From assembly GCA_963971305.1 (NCBI GenBank), contig OZ020303.1, forward strand, positions 43,698,106 through 43,762,105: DNA of 64,000 nucleotides, read 5' to 3'. The stretch comes from Arcuatula senhousia. Its lineage: Eukaryota; Mollusca; Bivalvia; Mytilida; Mytilidae. How positions within the stretch are numbered: the first letter of the stretch is position 1; each line of letters opens with the position of its first letter. The notes under the pieces are model-generated. The model worked only from the letters and a program-made list of their open reading frames with translations. It was not told the DNA's origin and searched no databases. This document shows, piece by piece, positions 26,101 to 36,062 of the stretch. Both the position numbers and the translations under genes were made by a program.

Positions 26101-28078
26101 AAATATGGCAAAATATGATCAGAATTATTATAATGGTACAAACGCAAACTGCTAAAAAGATTGAAAAGAGTGAGATTATCGTCTAATCTTCATCATAGGA
26201 ACTTGACCATGACAACAGTTTACCCTAATTGGGGTTTAATTATTGAATGTCTGTCAAAACTGAAAGTCAATAAAGTATTTTTCAAATTCTTAACTTACTG
26301 ACAAAGTGCATAAAACAAATGACAGTGATCTCCAAAGTCATTTTGTATATTCATTAAGTAGTCTATAGGAGAGTTTTCTGGTGGCAACATTTCCATTTCG
26401 ATAGCTTCAACGTCAAATGACGTCATCCATCTGAATATTGCACGAACTCTCAGAATTTCATCTATATACTCAAAGGATTTCTTGACAATGATGTGTTCAA
26501 CAATGTCCCAGAAAGTTTCCATTAAAAGGTCCGTAGATACCTGAAATTAAAAGAAAACAATGATATGAAACACTGCTTTAATTTTATCATGTCAAAACAT
26601 TCAAACTTTATGGCTTTGTTCTGTTTACAATTGACATCACAATTGACATCTCAAATAATGGGGATTTTTTGCTTTTGTGAATGCTTTAATAGTGTGTTTG
26701 CATTGGTCGAACAGAATTTGCACATGTTGACAAATAAAAGACTGTTCTTCCATCGTTTCTTTTTAATGTGGTAGTTTTATATCTTTTAAGCATTAAAGTT
26801 GATATCATTAGCGTGTAACATAATAACAGGTTTTGATTCTTTCGAGTCGAGCTTGTGTATAATAAATTGTTTGATGTTTTTTTAGTTATATTCATGTAAT
26901 CTGTCTGCTCATGTTGTGTTGCTAGGGCAAAAAAACCCACCAACTAACTCACCCACTCACCCACTTACTCATCTTTTTGTTTGTGTCGACTTGTTTTGTC
27001 TTTGCTTTTTCGGACTTTGGGCATTCGAAAATCCTATGGTAACTTCTTTGCTTCTTTTATATAACGTTACATTGAAAAGTGCTGGCGGTTGTCCATTGTG
27101 GTTTTTTTTCTGAATTACCGCTTGAATGTGAGCTGTGTCGCGTACACTTATTCCACATCTCATTATTTTCTATTGCATGTAATTCTTTGCTTAACCAATA
27201 TTGGGTCTTACACTCAATGCTTTCTGATCTGTTTTGGTGAAATCGAACTTTCGTAACAATTCCGCCTTAGTAGTTTTGGTAGGTGATGGCTCAGGATTAC
27301 TGTCTGATCCGTATGTCCCTTTGTCATGGTGGAACACATCATCTATCTGCAATGCAATTGTTTGTGTTATTTGTTTGATTTTTTGGTTCCCTTTCTTGGT
27401 ATGTAGGGTTTACTTTGAAATATAATGATAAATAGAATGGACATTTCATGTATATTTAGTCCAAAAGAAATCAATTTTAATAATGGCAAGCATAGTAAAA
27501 TTCAACGTTATGATAGATGTACAAAAAAGATGCTCAGTCATAGACACCTCATTTGCCAATATCTAGTATCAAACAACGAAATACATGTAATGGATGTTGA
27601 TAAGAGTATTATTTTAAAGAAAAACATAGTGTTAATTTCAAAGTAAGATCTATGTTTCGGAATGTACTTAAAATTTACGTTTTTAAAACTCATATTTTAT
27701 TATGATTTTAGTAGTAATGTAACTTAAAAAAAAAGAAATATACAGCCTAAGGATTTGATTCTCAATACGTCACAACAAGACAATCAGCCGAAAAAGCTAT
27801 CACTAAAAACCCGTGTGAATCAAGCAAATGACCTTTTGCTATAAACAGTGTTCAATTTGTATGGATCCAATCGTGTCCAATAGATGCCTGTATGCTCGGA
27901 TATCAACCAGGCAAATATCCGAGTGGTGGAGATCGATATATTTTCAAAATAAATGCAGTTGATAGCATAAAATAAAAGCATTTTCTAGATTCGCACCTGT
28001 TATTCAGAGGCTGAAAAAATCAATACTTACTTTGTACGATCTAGAAGATAAAGGCCGTTTGGAGCCACCGTTGCCCAT
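20129..28078 (-). CDS. KY-like pseudo-transglutaminase with Ig-like repeats and dynein-stalk-like C-terminus (gene 3, 1152 aa)
   Basis: Eight exons: complement(join(20129..20311, 21331..21516, 21850..22130, 22764..22952, 23453..25647, 26299..26540, 27212..27346, 28031..28078)); phases agree and the sum is 1153 codons. The start MGNGGSKR fits N-myristoylation with a following basic residue. The PEPSPTKTTK linker precedes the transglutaminase-like core (about 62-200), where Phe130, Ser173 and Asp188 occupy the Cys, His and Asp positions. The 2195-bp exon carries KY Ig-like repeats, interrupted by an insert of about 100 residues rich in Asn, Lys, Asp and Gly (around 535-635). Residues 875-1030 are mostly helical. 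About 990-1093 match the dynein stalk tip (PPNGVHQ, LLLGYG, NWRGCQ, FDIRG, IRDVSKGA, LW-V). The 60-residue tail ends in an acidic, Trp-containing stretch (SEEWDSEDEW). The core is probably inactive. Confidence 0.88.
20421..20668. mobile_element. Inverted-repeat MITE (248 bp)
   Basis: The left end CTAAGGGATGGACCATTTAA is repeated inverted at the right end TTAAATGGTCGGTCCCTAAG with two mismatches. The interior is T-rich with repeated AGAATATTTTTTT. It lies just upstream of the last exon of gene 3, within its last intron. No frame of note. Confidence 0.55.
20712..20978. mobile_element. Inverted-repeat MITE with CACTGT ends (267 bp)
   Basis: The left end CACTGTAAAAATGGTGTTTA pairs with the inverted right end TACACAATTTTCACAGTG with few mismatches. 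The interior repeats TAAACATGTTTA palindromes. It lies in the last intron of gene 3. Class uncertain. Confidence 0.55.
26006..26038. repeat. (TTCTA)n microsatellite
   Basis: Consecutive TTCTA units in the intron between the core exons of gene 3; a shorter ATTCT run occurs at about 10892-10910. Simple sequence. Confidence 0.7.
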
Positions 28079-28622
28079 TTCAAACAATCTTCACTGCTGC
28101 ATTTGTGTCAGAAAGTTACAGTCAAACTTAAATATCTATATAGTTTGTATGTAGGTGAAAAATTATTTGAATATGGATACCGTCAATATTATTTTGCCCT
28201 AAATAGCATGGTATTTGTTGGGATGTAAGACAAATTCAAGTTAAGGTCTTTATCACCAATGGTAAAATAAGAAAGAAAAGGTTGATGTTATTCTTACGGA
28301 TTTTTATACCTATTTTTAACAAAAATATATGCACTCATAAAAATTTATAGTAATCGTTAACAAAAATATATTTGTAAAGAATATTAAGGATTCAACACGC
28401 AAGTGACAACGGTGAATTTAAAATGACGATGATTTGAATTATTTGTTTTTCGGATATTTTTTTCAGAACATGTGAATCCCCTTCTACACACATTTAATGT
28501 TGTTGTAATCTTGAATGAAAGACCAAAATAACGTTCAATTAGTAGGTATTTATAGTATGCTTATCAAAGCTTGAGGCTCTAAGAGCTTATTTCCTTTGCA
28601 GAGCTGACAGAGTAAATTGGTC

Positions 28623-28760
28623 TCATTGTGAAGTCTGATCATCCTGTTCTACATTTAATGATCGGCAGCCAACATTCTGGCTATCTTCGTTAGCTACGTT
28701 CACTACGTCGGACGCCAAGTGATCCCAATAGCTCATTTGGCCCATTCTAGAGCACCCCAT
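28623..28760 (-). CDS. Possible small acylated protein or terminal exon (MGCSRMG start, 45 aa)
   Basis: A 45-residue frame begins MGCSRMGQMSYWDHL and ends DDQTSQ before TGA. A good splice acceptor (ACTGTTTTAG) sits one base before the ATG, so the frame may be the last exon of a small gene upstream of gene 3. The MGCS start is typical of dual myristoylation/palmitoylation. No family recognised. The frame is short enough to be chance. Confidence 0.3.
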   Translation of the reverse strand: MGCSRMGQMSYWDHLASDVVNVANEDSQNVGCRSLNVEQDDQTSQ

Positions 28761-29804
28761 TCTAAAACAGTAAATATCACTTTTATAGTAAGTACTTGAT
28801 ATTAAAACAAATAAAAACACCAATAAACTGGCAGCAACGTGTTGTGGTACTTAAATACATTTTTCGTCCTATTCTTAAATGTAAATGTTCATTTGTTAAT
28901 TATGCATTACCAAGATGCCTGTTCTTCAAACAGAAAAAAAGCTAGTTTTAATGTCATTGTAAAAAATGGCATTAAAATTGTTTTACAAGTGTCATCATAA
29001 TTTTGTTTATATTTTTCATAGGAAGAAAAGACTGTAACACGTCGAACGCGTTGCAGTGCTTATATTCTGCAAAATTTCTTTATATTGTCTCATGTTTTCA
29101 TTTTTTAAAGTATGTTTGCTTTTCTTTTGCTGGAGTTAAGCTTCCCTTTTCGAACCTTTTGGATTTGAGTACTTTTTATTCAATACTTTTGGTTTTTGAC
29201 CTTCCAATATTTTGATTCAAATGCTGATGATGAGAGTTAACTCCTTGAAATATCGATATACAGCATAACCAAATTAACCATTTTTATACCCGTTTCGGTA
29301 TTTGAAACAACTGGGTCGATAACCGCTGCTGATGGATCAGAGGTCCCCTAGGGAACACAAACCTGGTCGTCAGACTTGTCTGACACGAATTTACTAATAT
29401 TTTTGTCGTTTAAATTTCCGATTGTTAAATTCAAACTGATTGTTTAAAACACCAGGTTTCTTTCCTTGTACTGCACATGGTCGATATCCTCGTTGCTGGA
29501 TTTGGCTTTCCTGTTCGTATTTTCTGGTTTTGAGTACTTTTTATTCAATACTTTTTTGGTTGTTGACATTCCAATGATTCAAATGGTGCCAATGAGAGGT
29601 AACTCCTTGAAATATTGTTATATTATGTGGTTTGTTTTGTTATGATGATTTTTTGTCTACCGGGCGGTTTTGTCTCCGACTTTACGGTTTTATGATACTG
29701 ATTACCCCTTTGGTACACCTTACATGTAGCTTCTTTCAAACAGCATTACCAAATTAAGTGTTTTATTCCCGTTTTGGTATTTGTAATTTTAAATGAGCTA
29801 GCAT

Positions 29805-30073
29805 TCTAACGAGGTGGGGAAACTGTCCTCGTTATTATTATTTAAGATATTCCACAAATAAAAGTTTTTAAATTTATTTTCACAACTGAACACATGTACA
29901 ACAAAAATCAGAGAGAGACTCAATATATACAATCCGTGTCAAATCCGGAAAACGCAGTTTCCGGAATGACGTTATTAAAGATATGAAATTAACAAAATAA
30001 ATCAATCATTTGGGGAACGTATTATATACAAAATTTACTAAATATCCTGACCATGCAAACCAACCCTTTAACA
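29805..30073 (-). repeat. 3' LTR of the retrotransposon
   Basis: 269 bp, matching the 5' LTR base for base as far as I could compare. Contains ATTTAT/AATAAA-like stretches suitable for processing; none singled out. Confidence 0.9.
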
Positions 30074-30082
30074 TCCCCCGCC
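30074..30082 (-). other. Polypurine tract of the retrotransposon
   Basis: On the minus strand GGCGGGGGA abuts the 3' LTR (TGTTAA...), the position and composition expected for the plus-strand primer of an LTR element. Confidence 0.65.
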
Positions 30083-30879
30083 AAAGAAAAACGAAAACTA
30101 TTCGTTTAAGATGGTCAGGAAATTTAGAACAATTTACAAACAATCTATAATCATATTATTTTAAAAAATGACAAAAATGTCAAAACCACAATTTATCATA
30201 CAAGTTATACCAGCTTTGAACTATCTATCAAGCTACACATCTTTATATTTAAACAAACCAGTTCAAGATAACCTTTCAAGTTTGATGACACCAGCAGAGA
30301 CCAAGACTCTTAAGTTCACTTACATGTATATAAAAAGGTCGGCCATTATAAAAATGGTGTCCGTTTAAAAATAACCTTACATGAAGTATTACAAATAATT
30401 GGTAATTTCCGGTACTAGACATCAATTCTGCATGTAAAGAAATGCTACTATCAGGCTTTTCATGAACTAAATAAATCATTTGACAATATATTCGGGTGTG
30501 TAATAAGTACACATGTATTACAACAAATTTCAATACCCTGTCAAAGATTCAAAGCAATTACAAACATCGCAATGTCAAAAATACCATTATAACATATCAA
30601 AATCAACGTCTAGAACATACGTTCCATATTAACTACAAATTATCTATATACTCTACAAATTCAAATCATGAAAATGTCCAATTCTACGCAAGTTACATAC
30701 AGAATCTCAAGAAAAATCTTTTTCCATACAAAGCAAATAAAGTAAAAACAACAATTCCAATGAAATGTTCAAATGCATAAAAATACCATTTGGTTCATGT
30801 AAACAAAAATCTTTTTTACAATATCAAAAAAGTGAAATAAATTTGACAATACCAATGTACATGAGACAACATGTCATAA

Positions 30880-33800
30880 TCAGTCGACACTGGGTGGCGG
30901 TTTACGACGAACCAGTTTTTGGGTAAAGTCATTCAGTTGACAAAACGGAACCCATGTCGCATTTTGGGCTGGCTCACCCTTGAACTGAAGAAGGAATTCC
31001 TCAGTGTCCCCTCTTTTTCTCTGTGCCAGAACTCGCTTAACTTTGTAGAACTCTTCGTCCGTGTCAGTTTTAGAGTTATAGACGGAAGATTCTTGGAAAC
31101 GTTTTGGCGGTGCTCTTTTGCGTGTTGATCGGCGCAAAGTTTGTGGATTGGCTGGCGGCTGGTTGTCTTCCGAACTTACGGTTCGATTGTCAATTTGGAA
31201 CGGATTGTCGGCTTCGGTATCTTCCGGGCTGTCTGATTGGCTTGGATTCTGATTTTCGGCTAGTATAATGTTTTCTTGCGTCTGTACAACAGGACAAAAA
31301 TAGTCGGCTGGTTGCGGCGCTCGGACAAATGCGACCTTCAATCTGTCTAAGTGTGTGGGATTTTTGAAGATTTTCCCAGTTGACGGATCTCTTAGCTTGA
31401 CGGTATGTGGTGACAAAATGGCATTGACGACAAATGGTCCGCTATATTTGGGCTGTAATTTGCGACCTACGCCTACAGGATCCTTGAGCATATAAACAAA
31501 GTCACCAACAGCTAACTTGAGAGGATTGGACTTCTTGTTAACTCTTTCTGTCATTGCGTCTCCAGCGGCGATGGCGTTTTTCTCAATTTCAGATCTAATT
31601 TCTTTGATTTTCTGGCCCTGTTTTTGAATAAAGTCATGAAAATCCACCGGAAGATTATCAAAATCGGTTTGGTGTTGAAAACTTAATGGAAATTTGGGTC
31701 GGATACCGTAAAGTGCTTCAAATGGTGAATATTTGGTGCTTGAGTGAACGGACGCGTTAATAGCAAATGTCACTGCTGGTAATACAGTGTCCCATTGACT
31801 TCCTTTCTGTACATAAGGAGTAAGACGTTCCGCAAGCGTTCGATGCGTTCTCTCACAAGCTCCTAGGCAGTGGTGTATAAAACTAGGTGTAAAGTTTTGC
31901 TTAATGTTAAGAAGCTTACATAGTTCCTTCGTACAACTACCTATAAATTCACTACCAAGGTCACTAATAATAGTGTCACAAACACCGTACTGACATACCA
32001 TATCAAAAAGAGCCAGAGCAACGGTCATAGCATCGCAGTTAGGGATCGGAACATTATACACAAGCTTGCTGAGCATATCTACGGCAGTGAAAATGTACTT
32101 ATTTGAGCGTTGTGTTGTCGGAAGCGGTCCAAATAAGTCTATCTGCCAAACCTGAAAAGGTTCCGTTGGTGTTCTATACGATATTATTCCGGACTTAGTG
32201 TGGGCTTTAGTCATTTTACGACTTTGACACTCATGACAGGACTGTACATATTCCGACACAGTAGACGGCAATTTGTCAAAGTAAAAATACTCGCTAATGA
32301 TGTCCGTCGTACTTTGTATACCACCATGCCCACCCATTGGCGAATCGTGGTAAATCTCAAGGACTGGTCGAATCAATATTTTCGGAACAACAAGCTGGTA
32401 TTTGCACTTGATATCCTGTGTCCGCTTCGATTTTGCGTCTCTGATGTGAAAAAGTACAGAGTCTTTTAAACAATAGTCCGCGGCCTTCAAAATAATTCGC
32501 CGGGCATCTCGCTGTAGTCTCGGCAGGGTATCATTTTCGAGATATTCAATGAGCGGAATCAATGAACTGTCCTTGCGTTGAAGCTGTTTTACACTTTCTG
32601 GATTGAAACCATGGTCTTTCAATAACTTTATACTGTCTTGGAACTCAGCATCTTGATTTCCCACGATATTTGTTTCTGCCGAATTAACAGAAAATATACA
32701 TTTGGTGGAATGACAGTTCATTCCGTTATTAACATCAGGGCTTTCAGGGTCGCAGTTGAGTATGTTGGAATGGAAACCCATTCCAATTTGTTCCGATGAA
32801 CCAACGGGTGTACTTTTATCGTCAGATCGACCAAGTAAAATCTGCGAGACTGTATTTTCTGAAATAGCATACAGGGTTTTAGTATCTGCCTTTTCCAGCC
32901 AATCCTTTTCATACAACGTGGAATGACTGTTCATTCCATTTTCAACACGATTTGTTCCTAACATATCGCTAACATTTCTGTAGTTGGAATAGCTATCTAT
33001 TCGGTGTTCCTGTATACAAACTTCATTTTCTGACAAATTGTTAGCTACCAACGGATCGAATTCGTTTATTGCGTTAACAGCGGAATAGCAATCAATTCCG
33101 ACAATAGAATTTGATTCTGCTTTAGGTTCTGTTTTATCGTCATTTGTGTTCAAAAACACTTCTCTGAATTCCGGATCGCTTAAAATTGAATTCGGGGTGT
33201 TCGATTCGTTTGCACAACTGTCATTTTCAGTAATCGGCTCGAAACGGATTAGATCATGTGAACAGCAATCTGTTCCAGAATTTGAAATCGGCTCTCTTTC
33301 GTTGTTTTCAATACGCACTAAATCGTTCACAATAAAGTCATTGTGACGCACTGAGTTCGGAATTCCCGCGTATCTGTTATCTGATGGTTCACAATCGGAA
33401 AACGCAAGCGAGTTGGTTACTTTCACGCAGTTTGCTGAAGAAAGGCAATCCTTTCCAGCGCTATCATTCGAGTCGGTATCAGAGTCGGCATCGTAACATT
33501 CATCATCGCTACACAAAACGATATGGTTTAACATGTTCGGTTCACGGGTGTAAACTGGCGGATCGACAATTTTGATGTTTCCGGTGTTTTCGGTCACGTA
33601 CGGAAAATATGGGTCATTTTCCTCTGGGCTCGAAATACCGTCAGAAGCGTCCGATTTCATACAACGAGACAGAGCGTCGGGGACTTGCATTTGAGCTGCG
33701 GCTTTGTATCGAATTTCAAAATTGTACTGCTGAAGAATTGCTAACCAGCGGTCGTAAATAGCTCCTTTCAATTGTTTCTGTACAAGACAGCGAAGCGCTT

Positions 33801-35913
33801 GATGGTCACATTCAACAATGAACTGGCTCCCGCGTAAGTAACTTGAACAATCAGTAATGCTTGTCACGACGCCAAGTAATTCAAGCTTCGTCGGGCCGTA
33901 AGATTTCTGCCAGTGGTTTAATGATTTGGAACCAAATCGGACAACGCGAATGTTTTCGGAATCGTCGCTTTCGTCAGGATGTTTTTGATAAAGTACATAT
34001 CCAATGCCTTTCGCGGATGTGTCGACGGCAAGATAAAACGGCAAATCAAAACGAGGAAAGGCCAACACTTCTGAATTTAAGAGACGATGTTTCAATTCGG
34101 TTAACGCGTCTTCCTGCTCCTTTTCCCAAGAAAAAGCTGCACCTTTCTTGAGCAATTTTGTCATCGGTTGCGTAATAGCACTATAGTTAGGTATGAATTT
34201 CTTGAACCAGTTAAATAAACCCAACAAGCGACGTAGCTGTTTGATGCTCTTTGGCGGTGGATAGTCCTGAAGCGCTTTGACGCGGTCGGGAGGGGGTCGG
34301 ATTCCCTCGCTGGAAATATGATGACCTAAGAATATACAAGAACGTCGCGCAAAAGCACATTTCTTTGGGTTCAACTTTAACCCAGCGGATCGAAACCGTT
34401 CGAAAACTTCATCTATATCTTTCATGTGCTGGTTAAAAGTTTCAGAACAAATAAGTACATCGTCTAGGTAGCAAAGGCACGATTTGAATGTCAACCCACG
34501 AAGAACTTTATCCATGAGCAGTTGAAAGGAATTCGGTGACGAACTTAGACCCATCGGTAAGCGTTGGAATTTGAATGTACCGTAGCATGTATTGAAAGCT
34601 GTAAATTTGGAACTATTCGGCTCGATTTTCATCTGGAAAAATCCGGAACTGAGATCGATCGAAGTTATGAAGTTAGGCGTATATTCCGTAAACGATTCCG
34701 TCAGCTCTTGCAAGTCAGGAATAGCGTAACTGAATGTTTGCGTCTGTGAATTCAAATATCGGAAATCGCAACAGAAACGAAACTGAGACAAACTTGCCTC
34801 CTGGTCGTATGGTGGCTTTTTCGGCGACGACGAACGTTTAGTTACTAACACGATCGGACTTGTAATCGGGACGTCCTCACTTGGGTCTACGGAGGAAATT
34901 ATACCTTGTCGGAGGAGTTCGTCAAGGTGGTGACGCAGTACTTGCTTTTTATCGGGAGCAAGTCGGTATGGCCTTTGGTACTTTGGTTTGGCGTCCGGTT
35001 TCAAAATAATTTTATGTTCCACCAAATCGGTGTACCCAAGATCCGGATTGTCTTTTGTGACAAAGATGTCTTTGTTATTAATCAACATCTTTTCGAGTTC
35101 GGCTTGCTGTTCGTCATTCAACTCGGAGCCTTTAAAATCAAAATTATCAATAAAACTATCGGTTTTCGAATCATGATCCGTAAAGTCACATTTCTTATCG
35201 GATTCGTAAGCGTCACTTTCGATGTTGGACACGTGCGCTGACTGAAGTTTAGGCTCGTTAAAGTTCGGGTTCTGAATCTGAATATCGGACGTGCGAAGCG
35301 TGAAATCGGCTAGAGCTTTTCGTTTGTGAACGGTTATCGCGACATCAGTCGGATTAAGAATTTTTATCGGAACAGTTCTATTTCTGGAAACAGTTACTAA
35401 CGCTTTCGAAACGAGCAGACCTTTAGTTACAATGTATTTGCTGTTTTCACAAATGCCTTGTTGCCCATACAAGTTTGACGAGGGTAATTTACCCCATAGT
35501 ACCATTTCTGTATTCGCCGGTATTGTAAATCGCTTCATACACGAGACCGTTGATCGCTTCGGAGTTACAGTCATATCACCGAAATCCAACACGACTTTAT
35601 TTTGCTTCAAATAAGCAAGACCGAGAATAATAGGATACGACGTCTTCTTAAGAATGTAACAAAATATCCTATGATCCGAACCAGAAATTGTCATAGTAAC
35701 CACGGCTGTTCCTACAAAGTAAACTTTCATGTCATTGGCCAATGTAACACTTCCTTGAAAGTTCGTGTCTATCGGTGTCTTTTTACGATACGGTACCGAA
35801 TTGTACAAGTCTTCGGAAATGATATTGTGCGTCGCTCCCGAATCTAATAAAGCCGACACTTTGAAAGCATTAAATTTTACATTCAAACATAGAAATTCGA
35901 AATCGTGAAACAA
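30880..35913 (-). CDS. pol: Retrotransposon Pol polyprotein (about 1677 aa)
   Basis: Domains in order, residues approximate: aspartic protease with LLDSGATHN (about 22-30); reverse transcriptase with YLDDVLI (about 480); RNase H with LAVDTSAKG (about 630); a low-complexity spacer (about 755-1105); integrase zinc finger with HDSPMGGH and CHEC (about 1185-1230); integrase core with WQIDLFG, ISDLGSEF and ACERTHR, an intact D,D(35)E set; and a chromodomain-like tail (FYKVKRVLAQ ... ATWVPFCQL, about 1617-1655). No internal stop. The frame is open beyond its first listed start back across the gag stop, and is -1 relative to gag, so it is probably made by -1 frameshifting as Gag-Pol rather than from its own start. 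The spacer holds seven hairpins described separately. Confidence 0.93.
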   Translation of the reverse strand: MFHDFEFLCLNVKFNAFKVSALLDSGATHNIISEDLYNSVPYRKKTPIDTNFQGSVTLANDMKVYFVGTAVVTMTISGSDHRIFCYILKKTSYPIILGLAYLKQNKVVLDFGDMTVTPKRSTVSCMKRFTIPANTEMVLWGKLPSSNLYGQQGICENSKYIVTKGLLVSKALVTVSRNRTVPIKILNPTDVAITVHKRKALADFTLRTSDIQIQNPNFNEPKLQSAHVSNIESDAYESDKKCDFTDHDSKTDSFIDNFDFKGSELNDEQQAELEKMLINNKDIFVTKDNPDLGYTDLVEHKIILKPDAKPKYQRPYRLAPDKKQVLRHHLDELLRQGIISSVDPSEDVPITSPIVLVTKRSSSPKKPPYDQEASLSQFRFCCDFRYLNSQTQTFSYAIPDLQELTESFTEYTPNFITSIDLSSGFFQMKIEPNSSKFTAFNTCYGTFKFQRLPMGLSSSPNSFQLLMDKVLRGLTFKSCLCYLDDVLICSETFNQHMKDIDEVFERFRSAGLKLNPKKCAFARRSCIFLGHHISSEGIRPPPDRVKALQDYPPPKSIKQLRRLLGLFNWFKKFIPNYSAITQPMTKLLKKGAAFSWEKEQEDALTELKHRLLNSEVLAFPRFDLPFYLAVDTSAKGIGYVLYQKHPDESDDSENIRVVRFGSKSLNHWQKSYGPTKLELLGVVTSITDCSSYLRGSQFIVECDHQALRCLVQKQLKGAIYDRWLAILQQYNFEIRYKAAAQMQVPDALSRCMKSDASDGISSPEENDPYFPYVTENTGNIKIVDPPVYTREPNMLNHIVLCSDDECYDADSDTDSNDSAGKDCLSSANCVKVTNSLAFSDCEPSDNRYAGIPNSVRHNDFIVNDLVRIENNEREPISNSGTDCCSHDLIRFEPITENDSCANESNTPNSILSDPEFREVFLNTNDDKTEPKAESNSIVGIDCYSAVNAINEFDPLVANNLSENEVCIQEHRIDSYSNYRNVSDMLGTNRVENGMNSHSTLYEKDWLEKADTKTLYAISENTVSQILLGRSDDKSTPVGSSEQIGMGFHSNILNCDPESPDVNNGMNCHSTKCIFSVNSAETNIVGNQDAEFQDSIKLLKDHGFNPESVKQLQRKDSSLIPLIEYLENDTLPRLQRDARRIILKAADYCLKDSVLFHIRDAKSKRTQDIKCKYQLVVPKILIRPVLEIYHDSPMGGHGGIQSTTDIISEYFYFDKLPSTVSEYVQSCHECQSRKMTKAHTKSGIISYRTPTEPFQVWQIDLFGPLPTTQRSNKYIFTAVDMLSKLVYNVPIPNCDAMTVALALFDMVCQYGVCDTIISDLGSEFIGSCTKELCKLLNIKQNFTPSFIHHCLGACERTHRTLAERLTPYVQKGSQWDTVLPAVTFAINASVHSSTKYSPFEALYGIRPKFPLSFQHQTDFDNLPVDFHDFIQKQGQKIKEIRSEIEKNAIAAGDAMTERVNKKSNPLKLAVGDFVYMLKDPVGVGRKLQPKYSGPFVVNAILSPHTVKLRDPSTGKIFKNPTHLDRLKVAFVRAPQPADYFCPVVQTQENIILAENQNPSQSDSPEDTEADNPFQIDNRTVSSEDNQPPANPQTLRRSTRKRAPPKRFQESSVYNSKTDTDEEFYKVKRVLAQRKRGDTEEFLLQFKGEPAQNATWVPFCQLNDFTQKLVRRKPPPSVD
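32707..33456 (-). repeat. Seven covarying 18-nt hairpins in the pol spacer
   Basis: Imperfect palindromes at 32707-32724, 32767-32784, 32920-32937, 32986-33003, 33082-33099, 33259-33276 and 33439-33456. Each is a 7-bp stem with a 4-base loop (for example GGAATGA-ACTG-TCATTCC). All spacings are multiples of three and each encodes G/R/L-x-[NDG]-[CSF]-x-S-type hexapeptides such as GMNCHS and GIDCYS. Stem bases change in compensated pairs. An eighth copy is in the leader at 37476-37493. Confidence 0.7.
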
Positions 35914-36062
35914 ATTATTTTCAGTGTCACTATCACTCGTAACGGAACTATCGGAATACGTAGATGAACTACATGCCTGCTCCTCTTTGTCTAAATTTAT
36001 ATTATTTACATGTCTTTTTACAGGTTTTAGCGACGGCGAACGACTTCGTTTACGAATGGCAC

